8,764 bases of DNA, taken from positions 1-8,764 of the forward strand of contig NCFD01000031.1 of NCBI GenBank assembly GCA_002281005.1, in the 5' to 3' direction. Source of the DNA: Acidocella sp. 35-58-6. Its GTDB lineage: Bacteria; Pseudomonadota; Alphaproteobacteria; Acetobacterales; Acetobacteraceae. The translations under genes and the position numbers were made by a program. The notes below the pieces were generated by a model. That model saw only the letters and a program-made list of their open reading frames with translations, was not told where the DNA came from and searched no databases. Positions 1-6,799 of the stretch are shown here, in pieces (positions within the stretch are counted from its first letter, which is position 1; each line of letters begins with the position of its first letter).

Positions 1-1014
1 GCACAACAGCAGGCTTACAGTGCCCAGGTTGCGCGGCTGCAGGCCCAGGAAAACGGTACGCCGTATGAGCCCGACCCCGCCAACCCGGCTTCGGCTTTGC
101 AACTGCAAACATACAACCAGCAGCAAGGCCAATATAACTTTACGATGGAAGATTACGCCCAGAAGATCAGTCAGTTACAGACGCAAATTGCCGGCTATGA
201 GTCGCAAGCGCGTTACTACCAGCAACGCTTGGGCATCGCTTCAAATGTCGAGGGCATGCGTAAAGATTTGCAGCAATTGCAGGTGGGCAGCAAACTCGAC
301 ACGCTGGCCGCGACTGATGACCGGGTGAATATTCAAAGTGGACTTGCATCCGCATTATCGTCCGCCGCTGCCGCAAAGCGTGAACTGGCGGCGCAACAAG
401 CCGAGCGTGACAGCTTCAACCAGCAGGCGAAGGCGACGGTTTCGCAGCAACTGGCTGAGGCGATCAATAACCTCACGCAAGCTGTGCAAGCATTGGCCAA
501 AGCGAAACTGAACAATCAGTTGGTTGAATTGACCGCGCCGCGTGACTCCATTGTCCTCTCGGTCGCCAAGGTATCGGTGGGTTCGGTCATGCAGTCGGGT
601 GAGTTGTTCATGCAACTTGTGCCGATCGATGCACCATTCTCAGTTGAGGCTGATATCAGTGCGGCGGATTCTGGCTATGTACATCCGGGGGACAAAGTAA
701 ATGTTAAATTCGCAACCTTGCCGTACCTGCAATATGGCCAGGCTGAAGGTACGGTTTTAACGGTTAGTCCGGATAGTTTTAACCCGATGGATCAAGCCGG
801 GAACACACCGCTGATTCCCAACGCACAGCAATCCTTGTTCTACCGTGCAACAGTTTCATTGGACGAATTGAACCTGCATAATACACCACCCGGATTCCGG
901 CTGGTGCCGGGTATGCCGCTTACGGTCGATGTCCGTGTTGGCACGCGCACCGTACTTGGCTACTTTACCCGACAGATACTACCTGTTGCCTATGAAAGCC
1001 TGCATGAACCATAG
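1..1014 (+). CDS. HlyD-family type I secretion periplasmic adaptor (membrane fusion) subunit, 5' partial
   Basis: The reading frame is open from the first base, so the start, the N-terminal cytoplasmic tail and the membrane anchor lie upstream; 337 residues are visible. Proteins of this family join the inner-membrane ABC exporter to the TolC-type outer-membrane channel in type I secretion. Residues 1-175 are Gln/Ala-rich and helical, as in the family's long periplasmic coiled-coil hairpin. Residues 174-212 (beginning LVELTAPRDSIV) look like the second half of the lipoyl-like domain, and about 215-260 (SAADSGYVHPGDKVNVKF) is the beta-barrel part. The C-terminus, PGMPLTVDVRVGTRTVLGYF at 304-323, is close to the usual HlyD ending, in which PGM precedes a beta strand and a terminal membrane-proximal helix. 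It ends in TAG 36 nt before the Sel1 gene. The ABC transporter partner is expected upstream. The substrate cannot be told from this fragment. Confidence 0.93.
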   Translation, partial: AQQQAYSAQVARLQAQENGTPYEPDPANPASALQLQTYNQQQGQYNFTMEDYAQKISQLQTQIAGYESQARYYQQRLGIASNVEGMRKDLQQLQVGSKLDTLAATDDRVNIQSGLASALSSAAAAKRELAAQQAERDSFNQQAKATVSQQLAEAINNLTQAVQALAKAKLNNQLVELTAPRDSIVLSVAKVSVGSVMQSGELFMQLVPIDAPFSVEADISAADSGYVHPGDKVNVKFATLPYLQYGQAEGTVLTVSPDSFNPMDQAGNTPLIPNAQQSLFYRATVSLDELNLHNTPPGFRLVPGMPLTVDVRVGTRTVLGYFTRQILPVAYESLHEP

Positions 1015-1023
1015 CGCCAGCTC

Positions 1024-1049
1024 CCGCCTTTATATTTTATTCTGGGCGG
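1024..1049 (+). promoter_or_regulatory. Possible small hairpin covering the start region of the Sel1 gene
   Basis: In the 36-nt gap between the adaptor and the Sel1 gene, CCGCC (1024-1028) is complementary to GGCGG (1045-1049), separated by a 16-nt AT-rich loop. The 3' arm lies directly before the ATG at 1051 and contains the only purine-rich stretch there (GGGCGG, 1044-1049), which sits too close to the ATG to be a standard Shine-Dalgarno site. The stem might hinder ribosome access, making Sel1 translation depend on ribosomes arriving from the upstream gene. A 5-bp stem with a 16-nt loop is weak and may be chance. Confidence 0.2.
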
Positions 1050-1050
1050 T

Positions 1051-2856
1051 ATGAAAGCCAGCCTCGGCCTGCGTGACCGGCTGGCCGCACGCAACCCGGA
1101 AAAAGCTCTGACGCGGGGCCGTGAATTATATGCGGCGGGCGAGTTCAAGCGGGGATTTATTTTGTTTGTCTCGGCGGCGGAGGCTGGTTTGCCTGACGCC
1201 ATGAGTATGGTTGGAGACTGTTATCTGCACGGCACCGGCGTTTCCGCCAATGTGCTGGAGGCTGCCCGCTGGTTCAGCCGCGCCGGAAAGGCGGGGCACG
1301 TTGCCAGCCAGTGTCAGCTCGCGAGCCTTCACATGTACGGCTTACCAGGCCGGTTGTTGAATGATCCGGCAGCCTCCCTGTTCGCCACGCTGGATACACC
1401 GGAGCAAGATTTTGCCGCCGCCGAGCATTGGGCGCGGCTGGCAGCCGAGGCCGGGTCAGCCGAAGGACAGTCGCTACTGGGATATATTCTCAGCCATGGC
1501 CCAGAGGAGTTGCGGCGCCTGGAGGAAGCAGAAGACTGGTATAAAAAGGCTGCGACAGGAAAATCGGCTTCGGGCCAGCTTGGTTACGGCCTGCTTTTAC
1601 TAGGCCGCGCCGAAACCGCCGAGGCCACCGTGGCAGCGGTGGATTTCATCAAGTGCGCCGCTGAGGCTGGTATTCCGAAGGCACATTTCTACCTGGGTCT
1701 GGTGTTTGAGAGAGCCATTGGCCTGCATGCTGATCCGGTTAAATCGACCAGCCACTATAAAATTGCCGCCGAAGCGGGTGTGCGCAATGCTCAGGCCAAA
1801 TACGGCTTGGCCTTGCTGCGCGGGCACGGCGTCAAGGCTAATAAGGTGGAGGGCGAGACCTGGTTGCGGCAGGCGGCTCTGGCGGGAGACGCCGAAGCCG
1901 CAGCACTGGTGGGAGATTTATATGCCGCCGGCGGTGGTTTGCCACCCAATTTTGCCGAAGCCGCGATGTGGTATCGTAAGGCCGTTGAAGCCGGGCATAC
2001 CGCTTCTGCCCGTGCGCTCGGAATACTTCATGTTAGGGGCGCGGGTACGGCACGCGACCCGGACGAGGCGGCAGCATGGTTGCAGCGCGCCGCTGAAGCT
2101 GGGGATACGATCGCCCAAGCCGACTTGGCAACGTTGATCGCTACCGGTGCCACTGACGATAAATTAACCACCGCCGCGCCCGTTCACGAATGGTTCAAAG
2201 CGGCGGCGGAATCCGGCGACCCGATCGGTGCGTATAACTACGGCGTTTGTCTGGCCAGGGGGGTTGGTGTTGCTCAGGATGAGGCTCTGGCAGCGGTATG
2301 GCTGGAGCGGGCGGCTGAAAACATTGTCAATGCGCAATACTGGCTGGGGATGATGAAGCTGGAGGGGCGCGGCATGGCCGCTGACCCCGCCATGGCGCGC
2401 TATTGGCTGGGGCGTGCCGCAGAATTTGGCTTCACTGATGCGCTCGTCGCACTGGCCGACCTGTATGTGAACGGATTAGGTGGCGGGCGCGACCATGCAG
2501 CGGCCAGAGATTTATATGAGCGGGCGGCCAGAAATGGCCATGTCGGCGCGATGTTTGCGCTCGGGGCGCTGCATGGTGGTGGTCATGATATTCCGACAGA
2601 TCGCACAACGGCTTTCAACTGGTTTCAACAAGCCGCCGAGCAAGGCCACCCGCTGGCAGCGCTGATGCTAGGACGTTACCTTCGCCTGGGTCTGGTGGGA
2701 CCTGCAGACCCGGTGGCAGCCACACGCTGGCTACGTAAAGCACTAGCTGCCGGGATCGAGGACGCGCAACTGGATCTCACGGCGTTGGCGGCGGCCGAAA
2801 CCAAGGAATTCGCGGCCGCCGTGACACCGCACACCGGCCAGACGGACCATGACTGA
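1051..2856 (+). CDS. Sel1-like repeat (SLR/TPR-like) protein, about 14 repeats
   Basis: This 601-residue protein consists almost wholly of Sel1-like repeats, alpha-alpha hairpin units of about 36 residues that act as protein-binding scaffolds. About 14 units run from residue 43 to 590. Clear ones include RNAQAKYGLALLRGHGVKAN, followed by ETWLRQAALAGD, and VNAQYWLGMMKLEGRGMAAD, followed by ARYWLGRAAEFGF. Each has the A-x-x-x-L-G-x-x-Y/L-x-x-G-x-G-V core and an A-x-x-W-x-x-x-A-A-x-x-G-x second helix. Repeat 2 carries an insertion of roughly 16 residues (around LNDPAASLFATLDTPEQDF). There is no signal peptide or membrane segment, so it is probably cytoplasmic. The ATG at 1051 is the first Met after the upstream TAG, with no good Shine-Dalgarno; coupling to the adaptor gene is plausible. 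It probably organises the glycosyltransferases or the secretion machinery encoded beside it, but no partner or enzymatic activity can be read from the sequence. Confidence 0.92.
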   Translation: MKASLGLRDRLAARNPEKALTRGRELYAAGEFKRGFILFVSAAEAGLPDAMSMVGDCYLHGTGVSANVLEAARWFSRAGKAGHVASQCQLASLHMYGLPGRLLNDPAASLFATLDTPEQDFAAAEHWARLAAEAGSAEGQSLLGYILSHGPEELRRLEEAEDWYKKAATGKSASGQLGYGLLLLGRAETAEATVAAVDFIKCAAEAGIPKAHFYLGLVFERAIGLHADPVKSTSHYKIAAEAGVRNAQAKYGLALLRGHGVKANKVEGETWLRQAALAGDAEAAALVGDLYAAGGGLPPNFAEAAMWYRKAVEAGHTASARALGILHVRGAGTARDPDEAAAWLQRAAEAGDTIAQADLATLIATGATDDKLTTAAPVHEWFKAAAESGDPIGAYNYGVCLARGVGVAQDEALAAVWLERAAENIVNAQYWLGMMKLEGRGMAADPAMARYWLGRAAEFGFTDALVALADLYVNGLGGGRDHAAARDLYERAARNGHVGAMFALGALHGGGHDIPTDRTTAFNWFQQAAEQGHPLAALMLGRYLRLGLVGPADPVAATRWLRKALAAGIEDAQLDLTALAAAETKEFAAAVTPHTGQTDHD

Positions 2857-2883
2857 TTTGATGTTGGCGCTTTATGGCTGGTC

Positions 2884-5793
2884 ATGCCGGAGGGTACGGG
2901 TTTGAGGTACCAGGAGGATGATTCTGCCTCACCTAAAACCGCCTGGGCCAATGGCATGATGGCTGCCAGGCAAGGCGTTTACCAAACCGCCTTGTTATGG
3001 CTGGAACGGGCGGTCAGGCTGGCACCCCATGATCCCAGAATTGCACTGGATCTGGCACGCACGCGGATTGCACTTAAAACACCGGCGCAACTTCGGCGCG
3101 CGGTTGCTGACCTTAATGCGCTGGCAGCGCTGCATGAAAACATCCAAATTGAGTTGGCTCTTCTGACAACTCATCAACTGCTGGGCGACGGTGCGTCAGC
3201 GGCGGCGGCGCTGGCAAAATTATTGCAGCGCCATTGCGTGCCTGACGATGCAGGATTTGCCGAAGTGGCAAGCCTGATCACCACGGCTGCCGGGGGCCCC
3301 GGATGGTGTGGCTGGCTGCCGTCGGGCATGTTGCAAATTTCCACGATGCCGGGGTTGAAGCTGACGTTTTTGCTTGATGGCGCTTTGATCAACCTAAAAC
3401 CACGCGGTGGGCATTTCAGCGCCCCACCTACCGGGATTCTGAGCATCCTGGCGGGAGGTAAGGAACTTGCCGGTAGCCCGTTAGACCTTGGTTATCTTCA
3501 GAGGGTCGAGGGAATTGTGTCGGTGGTAGACGGCACGCTGATTGGGTGGGCATACCTTCCCGCCGCCGAGAGCGCCAAACCGGACCTGACATTACACGAC
3601 GCTGCCGGGGCCAAATTGCCGATCAGTTTTGGTGCGGCGATGGCGCCCGATGAAGCAGCGCCTTTTGCCCGCCGCTTCAGCTTTGCAGTAACGGCAGCGA
3701 AGGTAAAGCCGCTGGTGCCACCGTTACGAATTACCAGCACCGATGACGCCGACATTATGGGCAGCCCGCTCGACCCAGTGCTGTTCAAGGCGGTACAGCC
3801 AATACAGATGGGCTCTAAAATATCAGGGATACGGGTTTTGCCACCGCGCCGGTCACTGGCCGTGGTTATCCCGGTATATCGCGACGTTGCAGTTACCAAA
3901 GCGTGCCTCACGGCGCTGCAAGCCACCCTCCCCGCTGATGCTGAAGTGATTGTGGTTGACGATGCAACCCCAGAGCCAGCGCTGGCGGCGTGGCTTGATG
4001 AAATGGCGCAGAACGAGGCGATCACCCTGATCCGCCACACCAAAAATCTTGGCTTCCCCGCCGCTGTGAATGCCGGCTTCAAGGCGGCTGACGGCCGCGA
4101 CGTGCTGCTGTTGAACAGTGACACGCTGGTTCCAACTGGCGCGATTGAAGGTCTGACAGAGGCGGTTTATCAAGCCGCTGATATTGCCTGTGCTACGCCG
4201 TTTTCCAACGACGCCACCATTTTAAATTATCCGCGGCGCGACGGCGCGAACGCCATGCCCAGCCTGGCCGAAGCTGTAGCATTGCAGCGCGATGCCGCGC
4301 GGGCCAACGGCAATGCGATTTGTGATATTCCCACCGGCGTGGGGTTTTGCATGTTGATCCGCCATGATGCTCTGGCCGCCACGGGTGACATGCAGGTGGC
4401 ATTATTTGCGCAAGGCTACGGTGAGGAAAACGACTGGTGCATTCGTGCCCGGACGGCGGGGTACCGCCATGTGGCGGCATTAGGCGCTTATGTAGCGCAC
4501 CATGGCAGCGTATCATTCAAGGCGGCTGGCCGGGCCTTGAACACGCGCAATGCGCGGACCTTGAACCGGTTGTACCCTGGGTACGAAGCCTTGATCGATG
4601 CGCACATTAAGTCCGACCCACTGGCCCCGGCCCGCTACCGGCTTGATGCCTCGCGCTTCACCCGCAACCGGGGCAAAACGCACGAGGCGGTTTTACTGAT
4701 CTCGCATAATCACGGCGGCGGTGTGGCGCGCATTATTGCCTCTGAAATGCAAAATATCCGGGCCAGCGGGAAGCGTCCGCTGTTGCTGGTTCCGGGTGCG
4801 CCTGATGATCTGAATACAACGCCGTTTCCGTGGGATGCTGAGCTGACTGATGATGCGCCCGGCGACTACCCAAACCTCCGATTCAAATACCCCGCCGCCC
4901 GCGAAGCATTGCTGGAATTGTTGCGGGCCGAAGCGGTGACCCAGGTGATTTTTCATCATGGATTAGGGCATCACCCCGGTGTTCGGGAGATAGCGGCGGA
5001 TTTGGGGGTGCCGCAGGATATTGTGCTCCATGATTATGCCAGCTTCTGCCCGCGGGTAACGCTGATGAACCGGCCCGCGGCAGGCATGCCATTGCGCTAT
5101 TGCGGCGAGCCAAATGTAAATGCTTGCGTCAGTTGCGTGAAAATGGCCGGAGATGAGACATTTGAAAATCTCGGGCCGGTGGCACTGATCGAGCGCTCAC
5201 AGCGCGAATTCGCCCGGGCCCGCCGGATTATTGCGCCCTCCGCCGATGCGGCCAATCGGATCAGCCGGCATTTTCCCGGTGTACGGCCGACCGTAACGCC
5301 GTGGGAGAATGATACAATTCGGGTCAACCTGAAGCCACCTGGACGCGGGCGGCGGCGAATTGTGGTCATTGGCGGTATTGGCCCGGCCAAGGGGTTTGAT
5401 CTGCTGATCGATTGCGCCCGCGATGCAGTGGAGCGGAAACTTGAGCTCGAGTACGTGGTTGCCGGGGCCAGCGCCGATGACAACGCCTTATTGGAGACGG
5501 GGCGGATCTTCGTCACCGGCGCCTATGCGGAAGGCGAGGCCACGACCTTGATCCAGTCAGTGCAGGCCGACCTCGCCTTTCTGCCGTCAGTTTGGCCTGA
5601 AACCTGGTGTTTTGCACTCAGCGAAGCGTGGCACGCGGGGCTTTATACGATTGCGTTTGACCTTGGGGCACAGGCGGCGCGGCTAAAAGCCTCAATGCGG
5701 GGCGCTGTGCTGCCGCTGGGTTTGCCGGTGCAGCGGATCAACGATATTTTAAGTGCGTGGCAACCAAATTTGCGCAATTCGAATGCCATATAG
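2884..5793 (+). CDS. Composite glycosyltransferase: TPR-like segment + beta-rich segment + GT2 + GT4
   Basis: This 969-residue protein carries two catalytic modules. Residues 20-53 read as a TPR unit (GVYQTALLWLERAVRLAPHD), with further helices to about 130. Residues 205-305 are beta-rich, including GTLIGWAYLP, a GWA-type element seen in large bacterial glycosyltransferases. The GT2 domain starts at AVVIPVY (326-332), has nucleotide-binding D359/D360 (VVDDAT), a DXD-equivalent NSDT (411-414), YGEENDW (512-518) with the likely catalytic acid residues, and HHGS (539-542). The GT4-type GT-B half runs from about 600 to the end, with a glycine loop HNHGGGV (608-614), IGPAKG (832-837) and an E-x7-E motif (E906 and E914 in WPETWCFALSEAW). 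Cys722, 740, 748 and 751 form a cluster in its N-lobe. It probably adds two successive sugars to one glycan or glycoprotein; donors and acceptor are unknown. No signal peptide is seen. The start is uncertain: ATG 2884 has a weak site, while TTG 2902 has a good one. Confidence 0.91.
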   Translation: MPEGTGLRYQEDDSASPKTAWANGMMAARQGVYQTALLWLERAVRLAPHDPRIALDLARTRIALKTPAQLRRAVADLNALAALHENIQIELALLTTHQLLGDGASAAAALAKLLQRHCVPDDAGFAEVASLITTAAGGPGWCGWLPSGMLQISTMPGLKLTFLLDGALINLKPRGGHFSAPPTGILSILAGGKELAGSPLDLGYLQRVEGIVSVVDGTLIGWAYLPAAESAKPDLTLHDAAGAKLPISFGAAMAPDEAAPFARRFSFAVTAAKVKPLVPPLRITSTDDADIMGSPLDPVLFKAVQPIQMGSKISGIRVLPPRRSLAVVIPVYRDVAVTKACLTALQATLPADAEVIVVDDATPEPALAAWLDEMAQNEAITLIRHTKNLGFPAAVNAGFKAADGRDVLLLNSDTLVPTGAIEGLTEAVYQAADIACATPFSNDATILNYPRRDGANAMPSLAEAVALQRDAARANGNAICDIPTGVGFCMLIRHDALAATGDMQVALFAQGYGEENDWCIRARTAGYRHVAALGAYVAHHGSVSFKAAGRALNTRNARTLNRLYPGYEALIDAHIKSDPLAPARYRLDASRFTRNRGKTHEAVLLISHNHGGGVARIIASEMQNIRASGKRPLLLVPGAPDDLNTTPFPWDAELTDDAPGDYPNLRFKYPAAREALLELLRAEAVTQVIFHHGLGHHPGVREIAADLGVPQDIVLHDYASFCPRVTLMNRPAAGMPLRYCGEPNVNACVSCVKMAGDETFENLGPVALIERSQREFARARRIIAPSADAANRISRHFPGVRPTVTPWENDTIRVNLKPPGRGRRRIVVIGGIGPAKGFDLLIDCARDAVERKLELEYVVAGASADDNALLETGRIFVTGAYAEGEATTLIQSVQADLAFLPSVWPETWCFALSEAWHAGLYTIAFDLGAQAARLKASMRGAVLPLGLPVQRINDILSAWQPNLRNSNAI
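2889..2894 (+). promoter_or_regulatory. Shine-Dalgarno GGAGGG favouring a TTG start at 2902
   Basis: GGAGGG at 2889-2894 lies 7 nt before an in-frame TTG at 2902, which would begin the composite glycosyltransferase as MRYQEDDSAS. The ATG at 2884 lies upstream of this motif and has only GGCTGG before it. Spacing and strength favour TTG 2902, codon preference favours ATG 2884; the difference is six residues outside any recognisable domain. Confidence 0.4.
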
Positions 5794-5857
5794 ACTTCAT
5801 GGAACCCGTTTAAAAATTTGCCGGATAATGCGTAAATAAAATTTTCCTCAATTTTCA

Positions 5858-5886
5858 TTGTGCGTATCATGTTCTCTGCCTAGAAA
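5858..5886 (+). promoter_or_regulatory. Weak sigma70-like promoter candidate
   Basis: TTGTGC (5858-5863) and TAGAAA (5881-5886) are separated by 17 nt, the preferred spacing. They match the -35 and -10 consensus at only 3/6 and 4/6 positions. Initiation about 7 nt downstream would leave a short leader containing the GAGG ribosome-binding site at 5907. Support is the position in an AT-rich gap and the spacing; the hexamers alone would not justify the call. Confidence 0.22.
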
Positions 5887-5890
5887 CATG
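5868..5890. repeat. Inverted repeat CATGTT-N11-AACATG, possible operator
   Basis: CATGTT at 5868-5873 and AACATG at 5885-5890 are perfect inverted 6-bp arms with an 11-nt spacer. They overlap the weak -10 candidate and lie 17 nt before the GAGG site. The geometry would suit a dimeric regulator or a weak RNA hairpin. Six-base arms can occur by chance in this length of sequence. Confidence 0.22.
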
Positions 5891-5906
5891 TGTGTATTCG
5901 CAACCC

Positions 5907-5910
5907 GAGG
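5907..5910 (+). promoter_or_regulatory. Ribosome-binding site GAGG deciding the ATG 5917 start
   Basis: GAGG lies 6 nt before ATG 5917. An in-frame GTG at 5890 would add nine residues (MCIRNPRCN) but has no purine-rich site at a proper distance, so ATG 5917 is taken as the start of the ChW-like protein. Confidence 0.6.
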
Positions 5911-5916
5911 TGTAAC

Positions 5917-6783
5917 ATGGCGTCCCCGAAACAGGCTTCTAAAACACCAGGAACCGCTGATGTTGCACCACCGTCAGCGCAACCGGTTGCAGCTGACATG
6001 ATGCAGGAATTGAAAGTTTCAGGGCACCTGATGGCCCTGCCGGCCGGGCTGTTTTGTATCGTTCATGAGCCCAGCCCCGGCAGTGCCCAACATGGCGGCA
6101 TGCCGGGCGTTCGGATTTCATTGCCGCCGGCCAACGCCCAGAATGTTGAGATCACCAGCTTCCGGCCAGATGGCTGGCTTTCAGGCTCGGGCGATGCGGC
6201 GCTGGTGCGGGTGACACGCGGACCGGCGCAGATTATGGTGACAATTTATCAAAACCCTAACCAGCCGGAGTCCGCGCCGAAGTTGCAAGTTCGCCAACTG
6301 CTTGGCGCGACGGAGGCCGCAACCGCACAACCTCAAAAAGCCAGCGCCCCGGTTGCGATGGATGTGATGGCGCATGTTCAGACCCGTGGCGATATCGGTG
6401 TTAAGTTCGGTCAGCGCCTAGGCGACAAAGGCAGTGGACACTGGATCGAGGGATTTGCGATCGCGGCACCACAGGGGATCAGCCCGGCCGATTTATCGTA
6501 TCAGGCAGTGCTGGGCCGCGGCTGGCTCTCGCCTTGGGTGGAAGCTGGTGAATATTGCGGCTCTCGTGGGATGGCCTTGCCGCTGTTGGGGCTGCGGGTT
6601 CGCCTGACCGGCCCTGCGGCTGAGCACTTTAATTTAACATGTGAAGCGAGCTTCGTTGATGGTTCTGCGGTTGGGCCCGTGGGCTCGGATGAAACCTGCG
6701 AGAGCCCAAACCTTGCAGCGCTGGAATCGATGGTGATTACACTGGCATCCAAAGCCGTGAAGCAAGGCAAAGCGAAGCCATAA
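5917..6783 (+). CDS. Uncharacterised protein with three ChW-like (hydrophobic W) repeats
   Basis: I do not recognise a named family for this 288-residue protein. Residues 1-30 are a Pro/Ala/Lys-rich, probably disordered segment without signal peptide or membrane helix. About 33-125 looks like a beta domain (GVRISLPPANAQNVEITSF, then DGWLSGSGDAALVRV). The C-terminal half holds three similar units: residues 151-184 (AHVQTRGDIGVKF, then GSGHWIEGFAI), 193-232 (YQAVLGRGWLSPWVEAGEYC, then GLRVRL) and 240-278 (CEASFVDGSAVG, then AALESMVITL). Their pattern, a Y/H-x-A/V strand, G-W or similar, G-E-x-C/G and a final hydrophobic strand, resembles the clostridial hydrophobic-W repeat, known in secreted or surface proteins of Gram-positives. 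That resemblance is by eye. Units 2 and 3 share an E-x-C element (C214, C261). The gene is 16 nt before a glycosyltransferase, so it may bind a glycan or partner protein. The gene call is firm; the function is open. Confidence 0.8.
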   Translation: MASPKQASKTPGTADVAPPSAQPVAADMMQELKVSGHLMALPAGLFCIVHEPSPGSAQHGGMPGVRISLPPANAQNVEITSFRPDGWLSGSGDAALVRVTRGPAQIMVTIYQNPNQPESAPKLQVRQLLGATEAATAQPQKASAPVAMDVMAHVQTRGDIGVKFGQRLGDKGSGHWIEGFAIAAPQGISPADLSYQAVLGRGWLSPWVEAGEYCGSRGMALPLLGLRVRLTGPAAEHFNLTCEASFVDGSAVGPVGSDETCESPNLAALESMVITLASKAVKQGKAKP

Positions 6784-6799
6784 AAGTTAGGCCTGCGTT

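Larger units (their letters stand above)
5794..5916 (+). other. AT-rich intergenic gap between the composite glycosyltransferase and the ChW-like protein gene
   Basis: This is the longest non-coding stretch in the window (123 nt) and it is visibly more AT-rich than the flanking genes. It holds runs such as TTTAAAAATTT and AAATAAAATTTT, and an imperfect 10-bp tandem pair, ATTTTCCTCA/ATTTTCATTG (5841-5860). No GC-rich stem followed by a T-run is present, so no intrinsic terminator is called. The composition and length make it the most likely place for an internal promoter. Confidence 0.6.

Noticed and set aside
97..99. TTG as the start of the adaptor gene
   Set aside because: The same frame is open back to base 1 and continues the adaptor-like sequence (RLQAQENGTPYEP), so TTG 97 is internal and the gene is simply cut by the window edge.
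1706..2137. 143-codon plus-strand frame inside the Sel1 gene
   Set aside because: It overlaps clear Sel1 repeats in another frame; its own translation is Arg/Pro-rich and unpatterned.
1051..2856. DNA tandem repeat array in the Sel1 gene
   Set aside because: The periodicity is at protein level (about 36 residues); the DNA copies have diverged and are not a nucleotide repeat.
3498..4124. 208-codon open frame on the minus strand opposite the composite glycosyltransferase
   Set aside because: It lies wholly opposite a strong coding frame with intact motifs. Its translation is Ser/Ala/Thr-rich, typical of an antisense reading of GC-rich codons, and matches nothing recognisable.
5097..5516. 139-codon minus-strand frame opposite the GT4 half
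   Set aside because: Antisense shadow; the plus-strand frame there carries the cysteine cluster and the IGPAKG motif.
5794..5850. Intrinsic terminator after the composite glycosyltransferase
   Set aside because: Only A/T runs are present; no GC-rich stem precedes a T-run.
5890..5892. GTG start for the ChW-like protein
   Set aside because: It lacks a suitably placed ribosome-binding site and lies on the inverted repeat; ATG 5917 has GAGG 6 nt upstream.
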